From assembly GCF_016741815.1 (NCBI RefSeq), contig NZ_JAERRJ010000007.1, positions 434,001 through 498,000 of the forward strand: DNA of 64,000 bases. Direction: 5' to 3'. Made by a program: the position numbers and the translations under genes. This stretch comes from Nocardia acididurans (GTDB lineage Bacteria; Actinomycetota; Actinomycetes; Mycobacteriales; Mycobacteriaceae). Below the pieces are notes generated by a model. The model was not told where the DNA came from. It saw nothing but the letters and a program-made list of their open reading frames with translations, and did not search any database. Positions 16,753-25,584 of the stretch are shown in pieces; the stretch's first letter is position 1; the number at the start of each line of letters is the position of its first letter.

Positions 16753-17868
16753 TTACGCGTCCCCGGGCGCCAGCGCACGCAGGGTCTGCACATCCAGGTG
16801 CAGCTGATCCACGAGTTCGCGGATGGCGAGGGTGAGTCCGGCGGTCTGCTCGCTCATATGCCGGAGCTGTTCGGTGGCAAGCTCGTTGGAGACCGCCGAG
16901 GCCAGCAGTTCGGCCAGGTCGTCGTCCATGTCGAGGGCCTGGCGGGCGAGGTCGGCATTGTGCAGTTCGAGGTCGAGCTGTGCGAGGTGGGCGGCGAACT
17001 CACGCAATGCGTCGACGCGGCGGCACAGCGTCTGCCACACCATCTCGAGCTGCCGTTTCGCCGAATCCTGGGCGCTGCGAGCGAGTTCGGCGGTGCGGGT
17101 GTCACCGGTGGGCGCGACGGCGAGCCGCCGGGCCATGGCGTCGTAGCGGGCGGCGCTGTGCGCGATCTGGCGGACTTCGGCCCGCACGTCGAACTGGGCG
17201 CGATGCGGCTGCAGGTAGGCGCTGCGCCACGCGGTACTCGCGGTGACGACATCGACCAGGTGGGCGGCGACGGCCACCAGATCGGCGGCGTCGCGCGGTT
17301 CCTCCTGCCCGGATACCAGTGCCCGCGCGCGGATCTCGTCGGCGACGGGCAGGCTGCGGGTGGCCTGCTCGATCGCCGCCAGCTCGGCACCGGTCAGCGT
17401 GTGCGGATTCCGCCGCGACAGCAGGTAGGGGGTCGCGATCGCCACCGTGAGCAGCAGCGGGACGAGCACCGTGAGCACGGCCGAGGCCCCGAGCGCCGCC
17501 AGCACCACCACACCCAGGAGCCCGAAGATCGGGGCGACGACGGCCATGGTCCGGCCGCGCGCCCCGGTAGCGGAGGCCCGTCCGCGCAGCGCCTCCCGCT
17601 TGCGTGCCCGCGCGTTGGCGGCCAGCCCGTGCAGTTCCCGGATATAGCCCGCGTCGGCGTGCCCGAGCGTGGCCTCCCAGATCTTGCCCTGCAGCCGTGC
17701 GATTTCCGAGTCCAGCTGCCGCAGGTCGTCCTCGGGCGCCGAGCGCACCGTCTCGTAGTCGGCCGCCGCGCGCCGGCGCAGCTTCTCCTGGAGTTCGGCG
17801 GGCAGTGCCTGGACGTCCAGGTACCACAGCCGTCCCCGTTCGATGTACGGCTCGTCCATCCGTGGCAC
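16753..17868 (-). CDS. unknown membrane protein with coiled-coil flanks
   Basis: The 371-residue protein has a charged helical N-terminal third (to about 105), a hydrophobic pair of helices (about 107-150: VVAPIFGLLGVVVLAALGA and the next) and a long alpha-helical C-terminal half rich in Ala, Glu, Arg and Leu. I recognise no domain. The GTG at 17868 follows GGGAGGG by five bases; an ATG nine bases later is possible. The helical cytoplasmic arms suggest a structural or scaffolding role, but this is only inference. Confidence 0.7.
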   Translation of the reverse strand: MPRMDEPYIERGRLWYLDVQALPAELQEKLRRRAAADYETVRSAPEDDLRQLDSEIARLQGKIWEATLGHADAGYIRELHGLAANARARKREALRGRASATGARGRTMAVVAPIFGLLGVVVLAALGASAVLTVLVPLLLTVAIATPYLLSRRNPHTLTGAELAAIEQATRSLPVADEIRARALVSGQEEPRDAADLVAVAAHLVDVVTASTAWRSAYLQPHRAQFDVRAEVRQIAHSAARYDAMARRLAVAPTGDTRTAELARSAQDSAKRQLEMVWQTLCRRVDALREFAAHLAQLDLELHNADLARQALDMDDDLAELLASAVSNELATEQLRHMSEQTAGLTLAIRELVDQLHLDVQTLRALAPGDA

Positions 17869-17935
17869 CGGAACCCTCCCCTCCGCACGGAACCGCTTCC
17901 CACTGTAGCGATTCCGCGCATTCCGGATACCCTCC

Positions 17936-18169
17936 GTGTGCTACATCGCCGTCACGCGACTTCGGATCGAGGGAGGGGCGATTCCATGGACGACCGGCCG
18001 ACCGAACAACTACCGGGTCGGCCACGGCCCTGTCATCTCCGGCACCTATGAGGTCGGCGAGTCCTGTGATCCGAGCGTGTATCTCGGCAAGCTGGCCCGC
18101 AGCTCCGATAATCGAGGCGTCATGTGCATGGGCTCGGACGGCAATGGCGAATGGGTCGGTGGCCCCTGA
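17936..18169 (+). pseudogene. short frame-disrupted gene remnant, or small hypothetical protein
   Basis: A strong ribosome site (GGGAGGGG, 17972-17979) precedes an ATG at 17986 whose frame runs only 21 codons. The better protein-like sequence (VISGTYEVGESC ... GVMCMGSDGNGEW) is in another frame that is open from 17936 to 18169. A one-base shift near 18000 would join the two. It may be a decayed small secreted-type protein, a sequencing error or a true 77-residue protein. It ends ten bases before the convergent formyltransferase. Confidence 0.3.
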
Positions 18170-18178
18170 CCCGCCTCG

Positions 18179-18859
18179 TCAGGATGCCCCGCGCGCGGCG
18201 GCCAGTTCCGGATAGAACGCCGCGAAGATGCCGAGATCGGTGGCGCGCGGGAAATCCGGGTGGTCGGCGAGATCGCTCAGTGCGCCCAGCGCCTTGCGGC
18301 CGTAGTAGGCGCCGCCCTCGACCGGTTGCGGGATCGGGCTGGTGCGGTCGGCCGCAATGGCTTCCAGGTTGCGCTCGAACAGCAACGTGCAGGCGCGCAG
18401 GCCCTTCAGCATGATGTCCTGGAACCCGTCGGACGTCGTGATCGGGAACTGTTCGACGTCGAGGATCGCCCCGGTGTCCACTCCGGCGTCGATCTCGTGC
18501 AGCGTCGCGCCGTAGGCGGTGTCCCCGTTGAGGATCGCGTGCGCGATGGCCGCCTCGGGCAGGCCGCGATGCCGCGGCAGCAGGCCGTTGTGGATGTTGT
18601 AGATGCGCAATCCCTTGCCCAGCAACGGCTCCCGCAGGATCGCGGCATTGTTGACCGAGAAGGCGATGCCGTCGGTGGCGGCGGCGGCCACCTGCTCGGC
18701 GGCGGCGTTCACGTCGGCGGTGGCGAGCACCGGCACCCGCCGGTTGCCCGCACTCGCCGCCTGCCCCGCGGGCACCACCACGAGATCGACGGAATACCCT
18801 GCGGCGGCAGCGAAATCGACCGCACGCCACAGCAGCGAACCACTTCCGATGAAGATCAT
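18179..18859 (-). CDS. stand-alone formyltransferase paired with an NRPS
   Basis: The 226-residue protein has a GART/Fmt-type formyltransferase fold. The catalytic set is present: N88 and H90 in NIHNGLLPRHRG and D128 in HEIDAGVDTGAIL, as in enzymes using 10-formyltetrahydrofolate. It lacks the C-terminal tRNA-binding domain of methionyl-tRNA formyltransferase, and its start overlaps the NRPS stop by four bases (ATGA), so it is translationally coupled. It probably formylates the amino group of the NRPS-bound or released amino acid. A sugar or hydroxyornithine target is possible, but no sugar or hydroxylase gene is nearby. Confidence 0.85.
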   Translation of the reverse strand: MIFIGSGSLLWRAVDFAAAAGYSVDLVVVPAGQAASAGNRRVPVLATADVNAAAEQVAAAATDGIAFSVNNAAILREPLLGKGLRIYNIHNGLLPRHRGLPEAAIAHAILNGDTAYGATLHEIDAGVDTGAILDVEQFPITTSDGFQDIMLKGLRACTLLFERNLEAIAADRTSPIPQPVEGGAYYGRKALGALSDLADHPDFPRATDLGIFAAFYPELAAARGAS

Positions 18860-21800
18860 GCGCGCACTCCTCCGCTCACCGCGACGGTCACGGCCTCACA
18901 TACTCGATCCAGGGTCAGGTGGTGGATGAGGCCCTCCACCTGCGCCACGAACGCCTGCTCCCCCGCGCCGCCGACGATGTCACGCGACACCTGCGCGAGC
19001 ATCTCCACGGTGGCCAGCGAATCGCCGCCCAGCGCGAAGAAGTCGGCGTCCGGCGTGAGATCGGCACTGTCGCAACGCAGGATCCGCGCCCAGATCTCGG
19101 CCACCCGCGAGGCGATATCGAGGCCGTCCGCCACCTCGGCGGCGATCCCGTTGTCCGGCACCGGGTCCGGCGCGTCGGCGGAATCCGCGGGCGGGCCGCC
19201 GAGCAGTCCGGCCAGGGCGCGGCGATCGGTTTTGCCGTTGCTGGTCAACGGCAGTTCGGCGAGGCGGTGAAAACCGCTGGGGATCATGTAGACCGGCAGC
19301 CGCGCGGCCAGGAAATCGCGCAGGGCGCGATCGTCGGGCTGTCCGCCGGTCGCGGTGGGCGCGGGCACCAGGAAGGCGTCCAGCACGTGATCGCTGTGCT
19401 CCTCGCGGCGGCGGCTGACGACGGCCGCGGCGGCGATCTCGGGGTGCGATTCCAGGACGCAGCGGATCTCGTCGGGCTCCACCCGGTTGCCGCGAATCTT
19501 GACCTGGTGGTCGACGCGGCCGACGAATTCCAGTGTGCCGTCGGAGAGCCGGCGCACCAGATCCCCGGTGCGGTAGGTGCGCTCGCCGTGCACGGTGACG
19601 AACCGTTCGGCGGTGAGTTCGGGGCGGTCGAGGTAACCGGCGGCGACCTGCGGGCCGCCCAGATACAGTTCGCCCGCTTCGCCGTCGGGCACCGGGTGAC
19701 CGGCGGCATCCAGCAGGTGCACGGTCGTACCCGGTGCGGGCAGGCCGATCGGCACCGAGCTCGCACCCGCCACGGGCGCGCCGTCGAGTACCTGCGAGAC
19801 GCACACCAGGCTGACTTCGGTCGGTCCGTAGCTGTTGACCAGTCGCACGGCGGGGCCGAAGAACTCGCGGACCCGCCGGGCCAGATCCAGGCTCAGTTGT
19901 TCGCCGCCGAGCGCCACGGTGTGCACCCGCTCGGGCCGAATATCCTGGCGCAGCAGCACTTCCGCGAGGCTGGGCGTCAGGAACATCGTGTTCGCGCCGT
20001 CGGAGCCGAGCATCCGCGACAGGGTGAGGTGGTTGATCTCCCCGGGCACCAGCAGCACCGTGCCGCCCGCGACGGCGGGCGTCACCATCGCCATGCACGC
20101 CATATCGGCCGCGGGCGTGTGATAGTGCGCGTACCGGGTCTGCCCAGTGAGCCGGTACCAGTCCCGCGCGGCGCGCAGGTAGTGCACGACCCCGTCGTGG
20201 GTGACCCGCACGCCCTTGGGCCGTCCGGTCGACCCGGAGGTGTAGGTCACGTAGGCGACATCGCCCGGCTCAACACCGGCATCGATTGTGTCCGAACAGT
20301 TTTCGGGCAGATCCTCCAGCACCAGCACCGGCACCGTGTCGACCACGATGTCGGCGTGCCGACGTTCGACCAGGCATACGCCGACTCCGGAGTCCCGCAG
20401 CGTCTGCGTGATCCGCTCGCGCGGATGCTTGGGATCCAGCGGCAGGAACGCGGCTCCGGCCGCGAGGATGCCCCACTGTCCCGCCATCGCGGCCGAGGTC
20501 CGGCCCGCCAGGATCGCGACGACATCGCCACGACGGACGCCGTTGTCGCGCAGTACGGCCGCGACGGCGGCCGCGCGCTCCCCCAGCTGCGCGTAGGTGA
20601 GTTCCCCGTCCGGCCCGGCGACCGCGATCGCCGCGGGCCGTGCCGCGACCTGCTGCCGCAACACCTCCACCACTGTCGCGGGCGACGTAATCTCCTGGGA
20701 ACCAGCTGGATTCGGTTCCGCGACCGCGTCGGCGATCTCGTCGAGGAGCCGTTCCAGACGCTCGGCGATTCCCCTGCCGCTGCGGCAGGACACCGTGATC
20801 CCGATCGACTGCTCCGATTCGACGATGGCGAAGCTGATCGGCGCGAGCCCGGTGTGCGCGGGGATCGCCACCACGCCGGTCGGCGTGAAATCCGGTCCGG
20901 CGAAGTCGTTCAGCGCCACCTTTCCGGCGTGGGAGATGATGGCGGAGCAGAGATTCCGGCCGGTGCGCCTGCCGATGGCCTCGATGCCGCGGATCACCCG
21001 CGTGGCTACGGGCACCGGAATCTGTTCCAGCCCCGGGTTTTTCATCTGGTTCAGCTCGTCGCGCCGCATGAGTCCGGCGAGCATGCGGCCGTTGATCTCG
21101 CGCCAGCCCTCGCCGGGGCTGGTGTCGAGGAACAGCGGCAGGGTCAGGTTGGCGGTCGAGGCCAGCTCCGGGTCGTGGCGGCGCAGATCCACCGGCACCA
21201 TCAGGCGGGCCTGCGAACCCGTTGCGGCGGTGACGATCTCACCGATGCGCGCCACGATGGCGGTACCGGTGCCGGGCAGGTTCCGATGCCGCAGCAGGAA
21301 CGGCCCGCCCGCGACCGGCGCGCCGTGCCCGACGGGTGAGCGGAATCGCATGCGCATGGGCGTCGGCCGTCCCGGTATACCGAGGCGCTGCGCCAGCTCC
21401 AGATCCGTGGTGGCGTCCGGCGCACCCGCGGGCGTCTCGCCGCGCAGCACAGCGAAGACGTCCGCGGCCCACATCTGCAGTCCCTTGGCGTCCATGACGC
21501 CGTGGAAGGCCCGGAAGATCACGGTGACCGGATCCGCGGTGAGCAGCACCACCTCGCAGTGGGGTGCGTCGGAGAGGTAGTCCGGTCGCGCGATCGGACT
21601 GTTCACGACGGGGTCTTCGGTCAGGTGGTCGTAGTCGAGGGGGGTATGCGCCACCGTCCGTACGCGAGGCGTGACCGCGCCCGCCACCCAGTCCTTCCCG
21701 GAGCGCACCAGCCGCGCGCCCGGATGCGCCCGCGCCGCGAGGTCGACGGCGTGCTGCAGTCGCCGCGCGTCGAGCGTGCCGGATCCTTCGACCACCACCT

Positions 21801-21885
21801 GGATCAGGAAGGGCGGGCACACCTCCCGTGCCGATAGATACATCCGTTCGGTGGGCGAGATGCGGCGTCGGAAGGCGCTGCTCAA
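18856..21885 (-). CDS. single-module NRPS: condensation-like acyltransferase, adenylation, carrier
   Basis: The 1009-residue protein has three parts. Residues 1-395 are a condensation/PapA-like domain with FHGVMDA at 127-133: the catalytic His is kept, but the first His is Phe and the final Gly is Ala. Residues about 405-895 are a complete adenylation domain: YTSGSTGRPKG 548-558, YGPTE 686-690, YRTGDL 771-776, NGKTD 883-887 with K885, and D594 at the expected amino-group-binding position. Residues 925-1009 hold a carrier domain with S956 in GGDS. There is no thioesterase or reductase, so release or offloading must occur in trans. The TTG start follows GAGGAG by nine bases. It is the first gene of the operon with the formyltransferase. 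Confidence 0.92.
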   Translation of the reverse strand: MSSAFRRRISPTERMYLSAREVCPPFLIQVVVEGSGTLDARRLQHAVDLAARAHPGARLVRSGKDWVAGAVTPRVRTVAHTPLDYDHLTEDPVVNSPIARPDYLSDAPHCEVVLLTADPVTVIFRAFHGVMDAKGLQMWAADVFAVLRGETPAGAPDATTDLELAQRLGIPGRPTPMRMRFRSPVGHGAPVAGGPFLLRHRNLPGTGTAIVARIGEIVTAATGSQARLMVPVDLRRHDPELASTANLTLPLFLDTSPGEGWREINGRMLAGLMRRDELNQMKNPGLEQIPVPVATRVIRGIEAIGRRTGRNLCSAIISHAGKVALNDFAGPDFTPTGVVAIPAHTGLAPISFAIVESEQSIGITVSCRSGRGIAERLERLLDEIADAVAEPNPAGSQEITSPATVVEVLRQQVAARPAAIAVAGPDGELTYAQLGERAAAVAAVLRDNGVRRGDVVAILAGRTSAAMAGQWGILAAGAAFLPLDPKHPRERITQTLRDSGVGVCLVERRHADIVVDTVPVLVLEDLPENCSDTIDAGVEPGDVAYVTYTSGSTGRPKGVRVTHDGVVHYLRAARDWYRLTGQTRYAHYHTPAADMACMAMVTPAVAGGTVLLVPGEINHLTLSRMLGSDGANTMFLTPSLAEVLLRQDIRPERVHTVALGGEQLSLDLARRVREFFGPAVRLVNSYGPTEVSLVCVSQVLDGAPVAGASSVPIGLPAPGTTVHLLDAAGHPVPDGEAGELYLGGPQVAAGYLDRPELTAERFVTVHGERTYRTGDLVRRLSDGTLEFVGRVDHQVKIRGNRVEPDEIRCVLESHPEIAAAAVVSRRREEHSDHVLDAFLVPAPTATGGQPDDRALRDFLAARLPVYMIPSGFHRLAELPLTSNGKTDRRALAGLLGGPPADSADAPDPVPDNGIAAEVADGLDIASRVAEIWARILRCDSADLTPDADFFALGGDSLATVEMLAQVSRDIVGGAGEQAFVAQVEGLIHHLTLDRVCEAVTVAVSGGVRA

Positions 21886-22241
21886 CTGGATCGACTCCTC
21901 GGTAAGACAATTCGCGCGGCCAGAAACTCGCGAATCAGTCTAGGGTCGGCGCCCGGCCCGCCCCGGCGTGCGTTTGCTCTCACTCCCCCGCCGACCAGGC
22001 GCGATACCGCGGTGTGCGAGACGAAATTCACTCTGTCGCAATCGAATCCACCCCACCTCTTTGGGACGGGGCACAAACTCCGCTACCCGGTCGCTGTGAC
22101 CGGAATCAAATCGTCGGAACACCCGGGCTCGAGCCAATACGCAAGCCCCCTCGACAGAAACTCTTGCCTTTGCGCCGTTCGGTGATAGTTTTTCTCTATG
22201 GTCATTCGACCTGATTATCGTCGCGCATCGAGGGAGATGCC
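21886..22241. other. 356-bp divergent intergenic region
   Basis: It separates the leftward NRPS from a rightward secreted-protein gene. Besides the two ribosome sites (GAGGAG on the minus strand near 21895-21900 and GAGGGAGA near 22230-22237) I see a minus-strand TAGACT at 21937-21942 that could be a -10. Nothing else is recognisable. Confidence 0.4.
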
Positions 22242-22742
22242 GTGTCCAGGGTTGGGAAAGTAGCCGCCGCGGGTGTTTGCGGGGGAATTCTGGGTATGGT
22301 CGCGGGCCTGTTCACTGCGATCCCGGCCACCGCCGAGGCCGCTCCCGGTCCGGTACTGGTCGGCGATACCGCCTATTTCGCCCTGGGCGACTGGAACTGT
22401 GCGATCCGAGCGGACGGAACGGTGGGTTGCGACCTCGCCGATCCGGCCGCGTCGATGAATGTGCTGTACGCCGGAATACAGGTTCCGGTCCCGAATGTCC
22501 CGGCCATCATCGTGGATTCGAAGACATTGCCGGCCCGGCCGCACTGGGATTCGAACGGCAGTCACACACTGCCGGGCGGAAATCCGGAACTGCCGCGGTT
22601 CGCCGCCGTGCACTATCACGACCCGCAGTACTCGTTCACGTACGCGGGCGCGAATTGTCAGATCACCTTCAAGGGTGTGGCTGTGTGCACCTCGATGGGG
22701 CACGGATTCAGCCAATGGGGACCAGTCCCGTTCGGATACTGA
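22242..22742 (+). CDS. small secreted protein, unknown family
   Basis: The 166-residue protein has an N-terminal signal peptide (hydrophobic 8-30, cleavage near AEA-AP). The mature part carries two short Cys-loop motifs of the same shape, NCAIRADGTVGC and NCQITFKGVAVC, which probably form two disulfides in a beta-rich fold. The GTG start is preceded by GAGGGAGA. It resembles the many small exported proteins of mycolata without assigned function. It is convergent with a cutinase-like gene 17 bp away. Confidence 0.75.
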   Translation: MSRVGKVAAAGVCGGILGMVAGLFTAIPATAEAAPGPVLVGDTAYFALGDWNCAIRADGTVGCDLADPAASMNVLYAGIQVPVPNVPAIIVDSKTLPARPHWDSNGSHTLPGGNPELPRFAAVHYHDPQYSFTYAGANCQITFKGVAVCTSMGHGFSQWGPVPFGY

Positions 22743-22759
22743 TCCCCATGTCTCACCGT

Positions 22760-23374
22760 CTACCGGTACCAGACGCCGGAATCCCAAGCGCCGTAGTTCC
22801 AGACGTTGAAATCGTAGCGGCTGTGCGCGCCGCCGAAGAGGTAACCCCACCAGCCTGCGGAGGTGTCGCAGATCTGATCGTCACGGTTGCAGACGGTCAG
22901 GACGGGGAAACCGCCGAACCAATCGTCCACGCCCGCAAGCGGATAACCGATCAGGTGATTACCGGGAGTCGAGGACAGACCACCCCAGCCGGGCCCGGGA
23001 GCGCGCTTGGGGTCCGCCAGCAGAATGGCGTTGGCATTACCGACATCCTGGTGATTGGTCACCCAGGTGTGCACGAGGGCCGCGCCCTCGCTGTGGCCGA
23101 TCAACCGGATGTGGTCGTCCGGGCACCAGTTGCGGTGCTGCCAGAACAGCCGGTCGATTTCGTTCACTCCCGACATCGGGTCGATGGAGTTGTAGCCCAC
23201 GGGCTGGTTGACGAAGGGTGCGAATACCGACGAGGTGTTGTCGCCGAGTCCGCCGATACCTATGGCCCAGTCGCCAACACAGTCATCGGCCTGCGCCTTC
23301 GGCGTCGCCACATGGGCGACGGAAAGGAGAAGGGCCAACAGTAATGCGGCGAAGAGCGCCGTTGCTCTACGCAT
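22760..23374 (-). CDS. secreted cutinase-like / PE-PPE-type alpha/beta hydrolase
   Basis: The 204-residue exported protein has a signal peptide (cleavage near AQA-DD). A nucleophile elbow GHSEGA is followed by CNRDDQICD, which matches the cutinase arrangement of a catalytic Asp between two disulfide cysteines, and a later histidine (AHSRYDFN) completes the triad. It probably hydrolyses lipid or mycolate-type esters outside the cell. The C-terminal Trp/Tyr-rich tail is unusual and may bind surface lipid or cell wall. Substrate inferred only. Confidence 0.8.
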   Translation of the reverse strand: MRRATALFAALLLALLLSVAHVATPKAQADDCVGDWAIGIGGLGDNTSSVFAPFVNQPVGYNSIDPMSGVNEIDRLFWQHRNWCPDDHIRLIGHSEGAALVHTWVTNHQDVGNANAILLADPKRAPGPGWGGLSSTPGNHLIGYPLAGVDDWFGGFPVLTVCNRDDQICDTSAGWWGYLFGGAHSRYDFNVWNYGAWDSGVWYR

Positions 23375-23610
23375 GGTCGTGCTTTCTTCATGGTTGTGTC
23401 TCCGGGACCGGGCCCGGCTGATCGGTATGTACCCGGAAATTGCTGGCGTTCTTGTTCTGTGTCACAACGGTTGTATCGACCTTGAAACTGTTTGCCGTAT
23501 CGCGATATTCGGGTGGCTCCGCGGCGGAAAATTATCGGCGTGCTGGGCGAAGCCGAACCCGGTCTACTTCGCGAGGGTCACGAAACCCGTGCGCCCGGAG
23601 TGCGACTCGC

Positions 23611-24549
23611 TTAACCGACTATTTGCACGGCGGCCCGAGTGGCGGCGGCGACCAGAGCATTGTCGGGTTGTGCGTCCTGCTCGGATTTGGTGGTGAGAAC
23701 GGCGATGACAATGGGGGCGCGGCCGGGCGGCCAGGCAATTGCGACATCGAGTGCCGAACCGTAGGCGGGGCTGCCGGTCTTGTCGCCGACGGTCCAGTCC
23801 GCGGGCAGCCCGGCGCGAATGCGGCTGCCGCCGGTGGTGTTCGCGATCAGCCACGATTTCAATTGCGCGCGTTCGGGTTCGGGCAGCGCGTCGCCCACCA
23901 CGAGAGCGCGGTAGTCGGCGGCCAGCGCGGCGGGGGTCGTGGTGTCGCGCTCGTCGCCCGGGATCGCGGTGTTCAATTCGGTTTCCCAGCGGTCCAGCCG
24001 GGTCACGCCGTCACCGAGGGTGCGCAGGTACGCCGTGAATCCGGCGGGACCGTCCAGGAGTTTCAGCAGCTGATTGCCGGCGGTGTTGTCGGACAGGGTG
24101 ATCGCGGCATGGCACAGTTCGGCGACGGTCATCCCCGAGTCGACATGCTTCTCGGTCTCGGGTGAGTACTCGACGAGTTCGCTTGCGGGATAACGGATCA
24201 CCTGCTCCCAGTAGCCCGAGGAGAGCGGATGGGCGTCCAGCAGCGCACCGCAGGCCAGGCCCTTGAACGTGGAGGCGATCGGGAAGCGCTCGCCGTCGCG
24301 GTAGGCGACGCTGCGGCCGGTGGCCGTGTCCACAGCGTAGACGCCCAGCCGCGCACCGTGTTTCGTCTCCAGGTCGGCGAAGGTCCGCGCGGCGTCCGTC
24401 GCGGCGATGGCATTCGACGAGATGGCCACGGTGGTCGAGTCGCCGCCGGAACCGCAGGCGGTGGTCAGCGACAGGGCGGCTACCGACAGCGCGGCAGCGA
24501 CGAAGCGGCGCGAGGCCGGACGGATTCGGAATGCGGAAGTCACCGTCAC
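23611..24549 (-). CDS. class A beta-lactamase, lipoprotein
   Basis: The 312-residue enzyme carries all class A motifs: STFK (serine nucleophile), SDN, an omega-loop ETELN with the general-base Glu, and KTGS. A lipobox LTTAC near residue 32 implies anchoring to the outer face of the membrane, as in nocardial AST/FAR-like enzymes. The GTG at 24549 gives a normal signal peptide and follows GGTGG; an ATG at 24570 would add seven residues. It is divergent from a LysR gene across about 160 bp, an arrangement like ampR/ampC. It probably confers penicillin and cephalosporin hydrolysis; spectrum cannot be read. Confidence 0.93.
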   Translation of the reverse strand: MTVTSAFRIRPASRRFVAAALSVAALSLTTACGSGGDSTTVAISSNAIAATDAARTFADLETKHGARLGVYAVDTATGRSVAYRDGERFPIASTFKGLACGALLDAHPLSSGYWEQVIRYPASELVEYSPETEKHVDSGMTVAELCHAAITLSDNTAGNQLLKLLDGPAGFTAYLRTLGDGVTRLDRWETELNTAIPGDERDTTTPAALAADYRALVVGDALPEPERAQLKSWLIANTTGGSRIRAGLPADWTVGDKTGSPAYGSALDVAIAWPPGRAPIVIAVLTTKSEQDAQPDNALVAAATRAAVQIVG

Positions 24550-24708
24550 AAGACACCACCGACCGGGCATCGGATTCCAATATCGAGCCGCCGCGCGGGC
24601 GAGTCGCTCTCCATATCGCCGCAGGTAGTGCCGCACGCGCGCGGCCCGGCATCGGTCCCGGACCGCCGACCGTCCGGCCCGGCGCGATCCTGCTGGTTCA
24701 ATGACGGT

Positions 24709-25584
24709 ATGGACCTGATCCGCCACCTCCGCTTCTTCGTCGCCGTGGCGGACGAGGGACATTTCGGCCGCGCGGCGACCGCCCTGGACATGACCCAGCC
24801 ACCGCTGTCCCAGGGCATCCAGCGCTTGGAGAAACATCTGGGCGTGGAGCTGCTGCACCGCACCCGCCAGGGCGCGATGCTCACCTCCGCCGGTTCGCGG
24901 CTGCTCCCCCGCGCCCGCCTGCTCGTCGACGACGCCCAGCAACTGCTCGCCGAATCCCAGCGCCTGGCGCAATCGCGCGGCGCGGTGCACTGGGGTGTCA
25001 CCCCGGCCCTGCCCGGCGCGCTGGTCACCGCCGGGGTGAGCGCCCTGCGGGCGAGCGTCGACTCCGGGGCGGCCGTCTCGACCACGGTGGGGTCGACCGT
25101 CGAACTCGTCGGCGAGGTCCGGGCCGGCGTCTGCGATATCGCGGTCATCGAACATCCCGCTCTCGTCGACGGCGTCGAGTCCGGGCCGGTCGTCAAGCTC
25201 CCGCGCTGGCTGGTGGTCCCCGCGGACCACCCCGTCGCCGCCGCCGAGCGCCCCACCTTCCCCATGCTGGGCGGGCTGACCTTCGCCCACTCACCGCGGG
25301 CCGCGAATCCCCCGGCCTTCGACAGCCTGACCGACCTGTTCCGCGAACGCGGCCTCGACCCCCACCCCGTCCTCGCCGCGGACGACCGCACCCTGTTCGC
25401 GGCCGTCGCCGCGGGCACCAGCTTCGCGGTCACCACCACGGCGCCGACCGCGACCCCCGGCATCGCATGGCTGCGCCTGGCACCCCACGCGCTCGCCCTG
25501 CGGGCACGGGTCATTCGCCGCCCCGGAGCCGAACCCTTCGCCGCCGCCGTCGACCGCGTGCTCTACCGGGAGCGCATCCGATGA
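24709..25584 (+). CDS. LysR family regulator
   Basis: The 291-residue protein has the LysR N-terminal winged HTH (residues 1-60; FGRAATALDMTQPPLSQGIQRLEKHLG) and a C-terminal effector-binding region. It is divergent from the class A beta-lactamase gene and overlaps the following beta-lactamase-like gene by four bases (ATGA), so it is physically linked to both. A role in controlling beta-lactamase expression, comparable to AmpR, is the simplest reading. No ribosome site precedes the ATG. The effector (cell-wall fragment or unrelated metabolite) is unknown. Confidence 0.88.
   Translation: MDLIRHLRFFVAVADEGHFGRAATALDMTQPPLSQGIQRLEKHLGVELLHRTRQGAMLTSAGSRLLPRARLLVDDAQQLLAESQRLAQSRGAVHWGVTPALPGALVTAGVSALRASVDSGAAVSTTVGSTVELVGEVRAGVCDIAVIEHPALVDGVESGPVVKLPRWLVVPADHPVAAAERPTFPMLGGLTFAHSPRAANPPAFDSLTDLFRERGLDPHPVLAADDRTLFAAVAAGTSFAVTTTAPTATPGIAWLRLAPHALALRARVIRRPGAEPFAAAVDRVLYRERIR

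Noticed and set aside
18919..21339. 806-codon open frame antisense to the NRPS
   Set aside because: Same reason: no domains, and the opposite strand has full C-A-PCP motifs.
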